A DNA stretch of 64,000 bases, from positions 1-64,000 of the forward strand of contig CAIMFV010000010.1 of the NCBI GenBank assembly GCA_903840435.1. The letters are read 5' to 3'. Source of the DNA: an uncultured Caulobacterales bacterium (GTDB lineage: Bacteria; Pseudomonadota; Alphaproteobacteria; Caulobacterales; Caulobacteraceae). Shown one piece after another: positions 45,601-53,723 of the stretch. The translations under genes and the position numbers were made by a program. The notes beneath the pieces were generated by a model. That model did not search any database, had not been told where the DNA came from, and saw only the letters and a list, made by a program, of their open reading frames with translations. The first letter of the stretch is position 1. Each line of letters begins with the position of its first letter.

Positions 45601-47549
45601 AAGACCAGGTCAGCGCCACGCGGATCGTGCAACAAAAAGTCATGCACCCAAACGGCTTCGCCCTCGTCCAGGCGTCGCACCGGAAACCCGTCTTCGATCA
45701 GGGCCTTCAGGCCCATATTTTCAAACACCGGCAAGACATCGGCGAGCGGTGCCGCCTCGCCGCGTCGATAGAGTTTGGCGCGGAAATGGGTCGGCGTATC
45801 ATCGGCGCGCCGATAGGCCCGCACCCGCAAAGCGGCGCCCGTATGGTCGAGGGTTTCGATCTCACTTAGATCGACCAGCGCCTCTTCCGGAGCATAGTGG
45901 TCCTGATAGCCCGGAGGGAAGGCGCCGATATAACGCACCAAGGTCTCGCCGATGCTTGCGCCGACGAAGGGGCGCAGACGTAGGGCTTGCGCGAACCTTT
46001 CCGCCCAGGTTCGCGTCGCATCATCAATTGCGGCTTCGAGTTGGGCGAGATTAGGCTCCAAGTGCTGCTTCGGCGTCACGCCGAGCACAAAATGCACCCG
46101 GGCCAAGGGCTCTGCGCCAAAGGTTGGGTAATAGGCCGACACCCGGCCGCCCCAGGCCTTGGCCAACATCCGGCCCACCAACTCGCGGGTCTCGGAATTA
46201 TAGCGGTCGCGGGGTGTAAAGAAGAGGATGGAGATGAACCGGTCGAACGGGTCGCGTCGGACAAAGAGTTTGATGCGCGGCCGGTCATAGAGATGCAATA
46301 TCCCCATGGCGATGCGGGTGAGGTCATCATCCTCGGCTTGAAACAACTCGTCGCGCGGATAGCCTTCGATGATGTTGCGCAGGCGCTTTTCGTTGTGAGC
46401 GCTGGGATTTTCCGCGGCGCGGGCCAGGATATGGGCGATTTTGCGCCGAATGAGCGGAATGTCGCGCGCGGCCTCGTCATAGGCCTCGGCGGTGAACAGG
46501 CCGACAAACCTTACCTCGCCAATCGCCGCACCGTCCGGCGCGTAACGTTTGACACCGATATAGTCCATATAGGCGCGGCGATGGACCCGCGAGCGAAGAT
46601 TGGACTTGGCGACCGTGACAGGCGGCGAGGTCTCAAGATAGCCCTTCAGCTCGGAGGTTAGCACGGCCGGTTCGCTGGCCCGCCGCAAGACGGCCAGTGT
46701 ATCGTCTCGCAGAACGCCGAGGCTGCCCCCCGGCGCATTTCCGGGCTCCTCCGGCGCATAGTCGCCATTGGCGAGCCGTGGATATTCATAAATCCGCGCG
46801 CCGAGAAAGACGAAATGCTCCGCGCCAAGCCAACGCAAGAAATTCAGATATTCATCGGCCATTTCGCGCGGCGAGCCTGACAGGCCTTTTCGGGCCTTGA
46901 CCCAGCGGGCCAGCGCCGGGCTGTTGGTGGCGTGCAGGGCGTTTTCTAACTCATGGATCGTCGCGTGGAGGAGCGCGCGCATGGGCTCGAAATCGGCGAC
47001 GGCGACAAGGGCGTCGGCCAAGGTGGCGCTGACCCCTTCAATCAACTTGGCGCGGCGGTCCTCGCCGACATCGCTCAGCACCACAACGATCATCGATTCG
47101 CGTCGAATACCGACCAAGCCGCTTGCGCCCTGACGCTGGCCGTCCTTATCGCGGGCGACTGCCACCACCGGATGGAACATGGCCCGGACGTCGAAGCCCT
47201 GTTCGGTGAGTTCGCCCATGACGCTATCGACGAGGAAGGGCGCATCGGGTTGGGTGACGACCAGGAGGTCTAGTCCCCGAGCTTCAGAATCGGCGCCGCG
47301 CAAGGGGGCGAGGTGGATGTGCGGTCCGTCCACCAGGGTTTCCGCGCTCATCCACGCGTCGGCCAGGAAACGGCCAAAGTCGGCGACACTCAGTCCGGGA
47401 AGTTCGTCAGCGCGGGCGTCGTCATAGGCTTGGCGGATAAAGTCAAGCTCAGCCGAGCTCAAGGCGGCCTTAGCGGCGTTTGGGCTGGCGGCCAAAAATG
47501 CGGCTTCGAGTTCGGTCCTCGCAAAGAGGCTTGTGCTATCGCCGGTCAT
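42615..47549 (-). CDS. gdhZ: NAD-dependent glutamate dehydrogenase, 180-kDa class
   Basis: A 1644-aa enzyme that oxidises glutamate to 2-oxoglutarate and ammonia. The long N-terminal part (about 1-700) holds the ACT-like regulatory segments; the catalytic part (about 720-1230) includes [35 protein letters not shown] (catalytic Lys region), [15 protein letters not shown] and the NAD-binding stretch [15 protein letters not shown]. ATG 47549 is preferred (GGGGAA upstream) over 47585. In Caulobacter this protein is called GdhZ and also affects FtsZ, so its proximity to an FzlA-like gene is notable. It is followed by dapF-mtaB on the same strand. Confidence 0.95.
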   Translation of the reverse strand: [1644 protein letters not shown]

Positions 47550-47880
47550 GGTTCCCCGCACATAGACGCACGCGCTTTGGTGCATCGATTTGTTGTCTTG
47601 CGGGACAGTCTAAACCTCTTGCGCGACGGTTCAACCACCGCCAACGTCTTGAGTTGCGTTCCGCCGTCGGACGGGGGCGACGCCCGACGGCGGGGTTTCG
47701 CAAAATCTGCGAAACTCAGCGCCAGAGCGGCCTTAAGGGGAGGGTTCCCATCGGCGGCTCGGCGAGAGGCCAGGCGAGCAGGGGTTGAGCGCCTAGCATG
47801 ATAAAACATTTAGGCGCGGCCGGCGCGGATTGAAGGGGTCGGGAAAAGATAACAAAGATTTCATCTTTTCGTCTGGCCGG
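47550..47880. other. Intergenic region with three hairpins
   Basis: About 330 bases between the AI-2E-type gene and gdhZ. Two strong stem-loops adjoin each other: CCGCCGTCGG/CCGACGGCGG (47661-47670 and 47684-47693) and GTTTCGCA/TGCGAAAC (47695-47715). A third, GAAAAGAT/ATCTTTTC (47843-47850 and 47863-47870), lies ten bases behind the stop of the upstream gene and may end its transcript. The first two sit about 110 bp before gdhZ and could belong to its leader. Confidence 0.45.
47843..47870 (-). terminator. Possible terminator of the AI-2E-type gene
   Basis: Perfect 8-bp arms GAAAAGAT/ATCTTTTC around a 12-nt loop, 10 bp after the stop codon on the minus strand. No long U run follows on the minus strand, so strength is uncertain. 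Confidence 0.35.
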
Positions 47881-48960
47881 TCACGCGGTGGCGACAGGCG
47901 CCCCAGGCGGCGGCGAGGCTTCTGGCGCTCCGTCCCCGGACAGGAGAATAGCCAGCCAACGCGACTGCGGAAACTGCGCCATGATGATGATGGCGGTGAC
48001 CGTCAAAGGGGTGGAAAGGAACATGCCCGCCACACCCCAGATCGCGCCCCAAAAGGCGAGGCTTAAGAGCACGACTACCGGATCAATGTTCAGCCCGTCG
48101 CGCTGCATGCGCGGCAGAAGGATGCTGCCGACAATAAAGAATACCACCTGCAGGCCGATAAACACCTCCGCCGCGGGCCAAAGGGTTGGAAATTGCACCA
48201 GCGCAAACAGCGGCGGCAAGAGGGCCGCCACCAATCCGCCGACCACCGGAATAAAGACCAGGACGAAGATCAAAAAGGCCCAAAAAGCCGGATTCTCAAG
48301 ACCGACAATCGCCATCACGCCCCAGGAAGCGACGGCGATCAAGCCACCGCTGACGGTCTGAATCCACAGATAGCGTTCCACGCCGTCGCGAATCCGATTG
48401 AAGACCGAGGCGGCGGCGTCGCGCTCGACGGGGTCTGGCCATAGAGCCTGCACCTTGCGCATGAAGCCAGAGCGCGACGCAATCAAAAACCCGGAATAGA
48501 TCAACACATAGGCACCGCCAGAGGCGACGGACTGGGTTGCCTTGGCCACCGCCCCCAAATAGGCGGTCGGGTTTAATTGGTTGAGCAGGGCTTCGAGCGT
48601 CGGCGGCGCCTTTATGCCGACAAGCAGGGCCAAACGGTTCAGCGTGGCGTTGAGCTTCGGGCCTTCTGAAAGCAGTTGGGCCGAAAAACTGGCGGCATTA
48701 TCAACCACCACATAAACCACAAGGCCAAAGCCGATCAGCGACAAAAGGATCGCCAAGGGAAGGTCGGCCCAGCCTGGAATAAAAGGCGCGCGCCGTTGCA
48801 AGAACCTCGCGAAACTGTCGATCAAAACGGTCAGAAACAGCGCCAGCACCAGGGGCGTGACAATGCCCGCCGCCCAGGATAGGGCGGCTCCGACGCTGAC
48901 GGCGCCCAACATCACCAAGGCGGTTCGCGCCAGCGCTGAGTCTTGCACCAAGCCCTCCAT
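47881..48960 (-). CDS. AI-2E family transporter
   Basis: A 359-aa polytopic membrane protein (about eight helices) of the AI-2E/TqsA/PerM family: LALFLTVLIDSFARFLQ, LPLAILLSLIGFGLVVYVVVD, then FWAFLIFVLVFIPVVGGLVAALLP and LSLAFWGAIWGVAGMFLSTPLTV near the C-terminus. The C-terminal Pro/Ala-rich tail is cytoplasmic. Members export small signals or exchange ions; the substrate here is unknown. It is a single-gene unit between gdhZ and the ATP-grasp gene. Confidence 0.9.
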   Translation of the reverse strand: MEGLVQDSALARTALVMLGAVSVGAALSWAAGIVTPLVLALFLTVLIDSFARFLQRRAPFIPGWADLPLAILLSLIGFGLVVYVVVDNAASFSAQLLSEGPKLNATLNRLALLVGIKAPPTLEALLNQLNPTAYLGAVAKATQSVASGGAYVLIYSGFLIASRSGFMRKVQALWPDPVERDAAASVFNRIRDGVERYLWIQTVSGGLIAVASWGVMAIVGLENPAFWAFLIFVLVFIPVVGGLVAALLPPLFALVQFPTLWPAAEVFIGLQVVFFIVGSILLPRMQRDGLNIDPVVVLLSLAFWGAIWGVAGMFLSTPLTVTAIIIMAQFPQSRWLAILLSGDGAPEASPPPGAPVATA

Positions 48961-49010
48961 CGAATTGCCGCGTTCAGACCAAAGCGATCCGGCGCTTGGC
49001 AGGTCTTACG

Positions 49011-49913
49011 TCAAGGCGCGCGATTTGTCAGGCGCGCCGCCACCTTCGCTTCAAGCTGAAAGATGATGTGTTCCGCCAGACCCACACCCGAAACCCGCTC
49101 AATGCCTTGCAGCCCTGGCGAGCCGTTCACCTCGAGCAACAAAGGGCCGTGGCGACTGCGCACGAGGTCGACGCCCGCGACCTCAAGCCCAAGGGTGCGG
49201 GTTGCTGCGAGGGCCAGGCGGATTTCGTCTGGCTTAGGGGCAATGGCCAGTGCTTCAGCCCCAAGCGAAAGATTGGCGCGAAACTCCCCACGTTGCGCTT
49301 GGCGCATCATAGCCGCCGCCACACGGTCGCCAATGACGAACAGCCGAAGATCACACCCCTTCGCCTCGGCCACAAAGGCCTGGAACAGGCAGGGCCCGTC
49401 CCGAACGCGACGGTAAGCCGCCTCAAGGCTTGACACCAAGGACACACCCCGTCCGCCGGAACCGGCAAGCGCCTTGACGACAACCGGATAGCCGCCCAGT
49501 TGCGCGACAGTGGCCGCAATCTCTTCGGGTTCCTCCACCGTCAAGGTACGCGGCATGGGCAATCCCGCTCCGACCAAGCTTTCGATGGCGCGCGCCTTAT
49601 GGGCCGCTAAGAGCATAGCGGCGGCGGAATTCAACCCAACCCCGCCTTCCGCTTCCAGCATGGCGAGCACCGCCGCGCCCGCCGCAATAATCGGCGCGCC
49701 GATTCGCGGGATGACCGCATCAAAAGGTCCGACCCTTTGGCCAGCACAGATCATTCCCGTCCCAGGCGGTTTGGCTTTTGAACAGGCGAGCGTCGAAAGG
49801 ACCGTGACCTGGTGGCCGCGCTGTCCGGCGGCTTCCACCAGACGGCGCGTCGAATAGGCGTCTGGCCGCTCAGAAAGCAGGGCAATTCGCAGCGCGGGCT
49901 CTGTCGGGCTCAT
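49011..49913 (-). CDS. RimK-like ATP-grasp ligase
   Basis: A 300-aa ATP-grasp enzyme: N-terminal domain [20 protein letters not shown], the conserved PRIGAP, then the ATP-grasp core with [16 protein letters not shown] (P-loop-like), [20 protein letters not shown] and [15 protein letters not shown] (metal-binding E and N). RimK-type ligases add glutamates to ribosomal protein S6 or to cofactors; which it does is unknown. ATG 49913 is chosen; longer starts overlap metK regulatory DNA. It is divergent from metK. Confidence 0.88.
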   Translation of the reverse strand: MSPTEPALRIALLSERPDAYSTRRLVEAAGQRGHQVTVLSTLACSKAKPPGTGMICAGQRVGPFDAVIPRIGAPIIAAGAAVLAMLEAEGGVGLNSAAAMLLAAHKARAIESLVGAGLPMPRTLTVEEPEEIAATVAQLGGYPVVVKALAGSGGRGVSLVSSLEAAYRRVRDGPCLFQAFVAEAKGCDLRLFVIGDRVAAAMMRQAQRGEFRANLSLGAEALAIAPKPDEIRLALAATRTLGLEVAGVDLVRSRHGPLLLEVNGSPGLQGIERVSGVGLAEHIIFQLEAKVAARLTNRAP

Positions 49914-50004
49914 CCCAGGGTCATCCCTGGCTCTGGCGGCGGAAATTTCTGCAGGCGAACAAAGTTTTTCTGCATGGCGACACCCTCGCGCAAGGACTTG
50001 CACA

Positions 50005-50022
50005 TATAAAGATATCTTTATA
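50005..50022. promoter_or_regulatory. Perfect 18-bp palindrome before metK
   Basis: TATAAAGATATCTTTATA is a perfect inverted repeat 30 bp upstream of metK. It resembles the ArsR-family (SahR/SamR-type) operators reported for methionine-cycle genes in proteobacteria, as I remember them. It overlaps a region that should hold the metK promoter, so repression is likely. Identity of the regulator is inferred. Confidence 0.5.
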
Positions 50023-50052
50023 GGTTGCGTTTCTTGGCTCGAGGAGGCCCCC

Positions 50053-51219
50053 GTGATCCGTCAATCTTACATATTCACCAGTGAAAGCGTCTCCGAGGGT
50101 CACCCGGACAAGGTCGCCGACCGAATTTCCGATACGGTTGTCGACGCCTATCTGAGCGCCGACCCCTATGCGCGCGTGGCGTGTGAAACCCTTGTGACCA
50201 CCAATCGCATCGTTTTGGCTGGCGAGGTGCGCGGGCCGGACGGCTTGATCGAAACGCTGGAAGACAAGGTGCGCGCCGCCGTGCGCGACATTGGCTATGC
50301 TCAGGAGGGCTTCCATTGGCAGCATGCCGATTTCGCCTGTCACCTGCATCCCCAATCCGCCGACATTGCCATGGGTGTGGACGCCTCGGGCAATAAGGAT
50401 GAAGGCGCGGGCGACCAAGGCATTATGTTTGGCTATGCCACCAACGAAACGCCGGAGATGATGCCGGCCGCGCTGCAATACAGCCACAATATTTTGAAGA
50501 CCCTCGCCGCAGCGCGGCACTCGGGCGAACGCAGCGAGTTGGAGCCTGATGCAAAAAGCCAAGTGACCTTGCGCTATGAGGGCGGACGCCCGGCCCATGT
50601 GGAACAGATTGTTCTGTCCACCCAACACAAGCCGGGCCTTAGCCCCGCCGATATCCACGATCTGGTGCGGCCCTACATTCTGTCGGTCTTCCCAGAAGGC
50701 TTGGTCACTGACGCAACGGTCTGGCACGTCAATCCGACGGGCAAGTTTGAAATTGGCGGACCGGACGGTGATGCGGGTCTGACAGGCCGCAAGATCATTG
50801 TCGACACCTATGGCGGCGCAGCCCCCCACGGCGGCGGCGCCTTCTCCGGCAAGGACCCCACCAAGGTCGACCGCTCGGCTGCCTACGTCTGCCGCTATCT
50901 GGCGAAGAATGTCGTCGCGGCAGGTTTGGCAGACCGTTGCACCCTGCAAATCAGTTATGCGATTGGCGTCTCCAAGCCCTTGAGCTTCTATGTCGATCTA
51001 CATGACACCGGCAAGGTCGACCCGGCCAAACTGGAAAGCTTGTTGCCAGAGCTGGTGGGCGGTTGCACGCCGCGCGCCATTCGCGAGCATTTGGGCCTTA
51101 ATCGTCCCATCTATGCGCGGACAGCCGCCTATGGCCACTTTGGCCGGGCGCCGGATGCAGATGGCGGATTTTCCTGGGAAAAGACCGACTTGACAGAGGC
51201 CCTCGCCCGCGCCTTCTAG
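50053..51219 (+). CDS. metK: S-adenosylmethionine synthetase
   Basis: A 388-aa enzyme that makes SAM from ATP and methionine. Motifs are [20 protein letters not shown] at the N-terminus, [12 protein letters not shown], and the P-loop-like [22 protein letters not shown] 50053 has a strong GAGGAGG six bases upstream. It is followed by trmB after seven bases. Controlled probably by the palindrome at 50005. Confidence 0.97.
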   Translation: MIRQSYIFTSESVSEGHPDKVADRISDTVVDAYLSADPYARVACETLVTTNRIVLAGEVRGPDGLIETLEDKVRAAVRDIGYAQEGFHWQHADFACHLHPQSADIAMGVDASGNKDEGAGDQGIMFGYATNETPEMMPAALQYSHNILKTLAAARHSGERSELEPDAKSQVTLRYEGGRPAHVEQIVLSTQHKPGLSPADIHDLVRPYILSVFPEGLVTDATVWHVNPTGKFEIGGPDGDAGLTGRKIIVDTYGGAAPHGGGAFSGKDPTKVDRSAAYVCRYLAKNVVAAGLADRCTLQISYAIGVSKPLSFYVDLHDTGKVDPAKLESLLPELVGGCTPRAIREHLGLNRPIYARTAAYGHFGRAPDADGGFSWEKTDLTEALARAF

Positions 51220-51226
51220 CGCGCCT

Positions 51227-51922
51227 ATGACCGATGTTGCCCACCCCCCCTTAAGAACCTATGGACGGGTGCGCTCGCGGGTGATTAAGCCCACCTTGTC
51301 GGCGCGGCTGGAGAGCCTGTTGCCCAAGCTCTCCCTGCCACCGCTGGCACCCGGCGCCCTGCGGCCGGAAAATCTAAAGCCGGGCGCGACGGCGGTCGTG
51401 CTTGAAATTGGCTTTGGCGGCGGCGAGCACCTGGCCAAACAGGCCGCCAAGCGACCCGACGCCCTCTTCCTCGGTGCAGAGCCGTTTTTGAACGGGGTGG
51501 CGAGCGCCCTGCGCCATGTTGATGAGGCTGGGCTCGAAAATGTCCGCCTGCATTGCGGCGACGCCCGCGAGGTGGTCTTGGGCCTCACCTCAACCTCGGT
51601 CGACGAGGTCTATATTCTGTTTCCCGATCCCTGGCCCAAGACCCGCCACCACAAGCGGCGCCTTATCCAGCCGGAATTCGTCGAAGCGCTCGCCCGCATC
51701 GTCAAGCCGGCTGGCTTTGTCCGGTTCGCCACCGACTGGGCCGACTATGCCGATGCCGCCTTGGCGACATTTCTCGCCGCCCCTGTGTTTCACTGGCAAG
51801 CCGAGCGGGCCGACGACTGGCGCCTTCCCCCCGCCTCGCACGAAACCACCCGCTATCAAGACAAAGGTCTAGGCGATATTTCGCCGGTCTTTTTCGACTT
51901 TGCCCGCCGCAGTCCCGATTAG
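51227..51922 (+). CDS. trmB: tRNA (guanine-N7)-methyltransferase
   Basis: A 231-aa SAM-dependent enzyme modifying G46 of tRNAs. SAM motif VVLEIGFGGGEHLAKQA, LYILFPDPWPKTRHHKRRL (active site, read as VYILFPDPWPKTRHHKRR), and RYQDKGLG near the end. It is co-transcribed with metK, which supplies its cofactor, and overlaps the convergent ppa stop by four bases. Confidence 0.95.
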   Translation: MTDVAHPPLRTYGRVRSRVIKPTLSARLESLLPKLSLPPLAPGALRPENLKPGATAVVLEIGFGGGEHLAKQAAKRPDALFLGAEPFLNGVASALRHVDEAGLENVRLHCGDAREVVLGLTSTSVDEVYILFPDPWPKTRHHKRRLIQPEFVEALARIVKPAGFVRFATDWADYADAALATFLAAPVFHWQAERADDWRLPPASHETTRYQDKGLGDISPVFFDFARRSPD

Positions 51923-52476
51923 GGCGGGGACAGGCGCTTGGGCGCGTCAGCCTCGGCGGCGCGAGCGATGGAATCACGGATCAACTGGCCCGCCTCTTCG
52001 GTATCGCCCCAGCCGCCGATATAGGTTTCCTTGCCCTTTTCCAAATCCTTATAGTGCTGGAAAAAGTGTTGAATCTGTTCGGTGAGGATGGAGGGCAGGC
52101 CGCGCCAGCTTTCCACGCCCTTGTAGAAGGGGTGCAAGGCGTCGACAGGCACGGCGAGGATCTTTTCATCACCACCCTTTTCGTCATGCATCTTCAGGAC
52201 GCCGATCGGACGACAGCGAATGACAGCGCCGGGTACAACAGGGGTCGGGCCGACCACCAGAATATCCATCGGGTCGCCGTCTTCGGCCAGCGTATGCGGG
52301 ATGAACCCATAATTGCCGGGATAGAACATGGCGGTATGCAAGAAGCGGTCGACAAAAATCGCGCCCGATTCCTTATCCAACTCGTACTTAACCGGCTCGC
52401 CGCCTTGCGGAATCTCGATGACGGCATTGACGTCATAGGGGGGATTATTGCCGATCGGGATTTTGGAAAGGTCCAT
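51919..52476 (-). CDS. ppa: Inorganic pyrophosphatase (family I)
   Basis: A 185-aa soluble pyrophosphatase. EIPQGGEPVKYELDKESGAIFVDR, MFYPGNYGFIPHT and the metal-binding DGDPMDILVV with KGGDEKILAV are all intact. ATG 52476 is supported by the conserved start (MDLSKIPIGNNPP). It is convergent with trmB and about 100 bp behind queG. Confidence 0.95.
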   Translation of the reverse strand: MDLSKIPIGNNPPYDVNAVIEIPQGGEPVKYELDKESGAIFVDRFLHTAMFYPGNYGFIPHTLAEDGDPMDILVVGPTPVVPGAVIRCRPIGVLKMHDEKGGDEKILAVPVDALHPFYKGVESWRGLPSILTEQIQHFFQHYKDLEKGKETYIGGWGDTEEAGQLIRDSIARAAEADAPKRLSPP

Positions 52477-52574
52477 GACGCTGCGCCTTATGTGACCGTG
52501 GGAGGGGGGCTTAAGAGCCCAACGGCGGGGGCCTCTATGCTCCAAACCGCGCCAAGACGGAAGGGGCCATTGGT

Positions 52575-53636
52575 CTAAGCAAGACGTTTCAGCGCCCATT
52601 GGGCCGCATCCGCCACCGCCAGGTCAGGGTCGGCCAGAAGCGCGCGCACCGGCGCGACCAAGCTTGGATCGCCGCTATTGCCCGCTGCATAGAGGAGGTT
52701 GCGCACAAAGCGGTCCCGACCAAGGCGCTTGACCGGGCTCTTGGCGAACAGTTGGCGAAACCCGTGGTCATCAAGGTCAAGCAGGTCGCTTAGGCGCGGC
52801 GATGCCAAGGCGGCGCGGGCGGCAAAGGCGAGCTCAGCTGAGGCTTGCGCAAACTTGTTCCACGGACAAACGGCAAGGCAATCGTCGCAGCCATAGACCC
52901 GGTTGCCGAAATACGGCCGCAAGGCCTCTGGCACCGGACCGCGATGCTCAATGGTCAGATAGGAAATGCACAGGCGCGCATCGATCTGACCTGGCGCCGT
53001 CAAGGCCTTGGTCGGACAGATGTCGAGGCAAGCGCTACAGCTTCCGCAGTGGTCAGCTTCAGGCTGATCCGGAGGCAGCTCTAGACCCGTTGCCACCGCG
53101 CCCAAAAACAGCCAGGAGCCATAGGCGCGACTGACCAGATTGGTGTGTTTGCCTTGCCACCCTATCCCGGCGCGCGCCGCCAGCGGCTTTTCCATCAGAG
53201 GGGCAGTATCGACAAAAACCTTTAGCGGCGCGCCATACTGATCGCCCATCCAGCGGCCCAGCGCTTTCAGCCGCTTTTTGATCACCTCATGATAGTCATC
53301 GCCCTTTGCATAGACACTGATATTGGCGCAGCTGGTATCGGCGAGCCTGTCGAGGGGGTTATGGTCTGGGCCATAGTTGAGCCCGAGCATGATGACGCAC
53401 CTTACCTCCGGCCACAGCGCCTTCGGATGGCGACGCCGATTAAAGGTGTCGGCGAGCCAGGTCATCTGGCCCTGTCGGCCGTCAGCCAAAAATTGCGCCA
53501 GCCCGTCCGATTCGGGCCAGGGGCCGCTCAAGGCCGCCACGCCAAAAGCGCTAAATCCTAAGCGCTCGGCTTCGGCGCGAATCGCTTCGCGCATCTGATC
53601 TGGCGTTTTCGGGTGCAGTGCAGGCGGCTTGGACAC
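52575..53636 (-). CDS. queG: Epoxyqueuosine reductase
   Basis: A 353-aa cobalamin and [4Fe-4S] enzyme, last step of queuosine synthesis in tRNA. LGLNYGPDHNPLD, GWQGKHTNLVSR, and two ferredoxin-like clusters CGSCSACLDICPTKAL and CDDCLAVCPWNKFAQ are intact; a HEAT-like tail (LYAAGNSGDPSLVAPVRALLADPD) ends it. GTG 53636 is a tentative start; TTG 53642 and ATG 53594 are options. It is divergent from murJ. Confidence 0.93.
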   Translation of the reverse strand: MSKPPALHPKTPDQMREAIRAEAERLGFSAFGVAALSGPWPESDGLAQFLADGRQGQMTWLADTFNRRRHPKALWPEVRCVIMLGLNYGPDHNPLDRLADTSCANISVYAKGDDYHEVIKKRLKALGRWMGDQYGAPLKVFVDTAPLMEKPLAARAGIGWQGKHTNLVSRAYGSWLFLGAVATGLELPPDQPEADHCGSCSACLDICPTKALTAPGQIDARLCISYLTIEHRGPVPEALRPYFGNRVYGCDDCLAVCPWNKFAQASAELAFAARAALASPRLSDLLDLDDHGFRQLFAKSPVKRLGRDRFVRNLLYAAGNSGDPSLVAPVRALLADPDLAVADAAQWALKRLA

Positions 53637-53723
53637 GTGCAAAGCTTACAGAAATATTGCGCCCCTGTCCCGGTCTCTCGGCGTGGCTTGACCCCGCCCC
53701 CGTCGACGGGCATAGGCGGATCA

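Noticed and set aside
49914-50052. SAM riboswitch before metK
   Set aside because: Apart from the palindrome I see no consistent multi-stem aptamer pattern of SAM-II or SAM/SAH type; the operator explanation is simpler.
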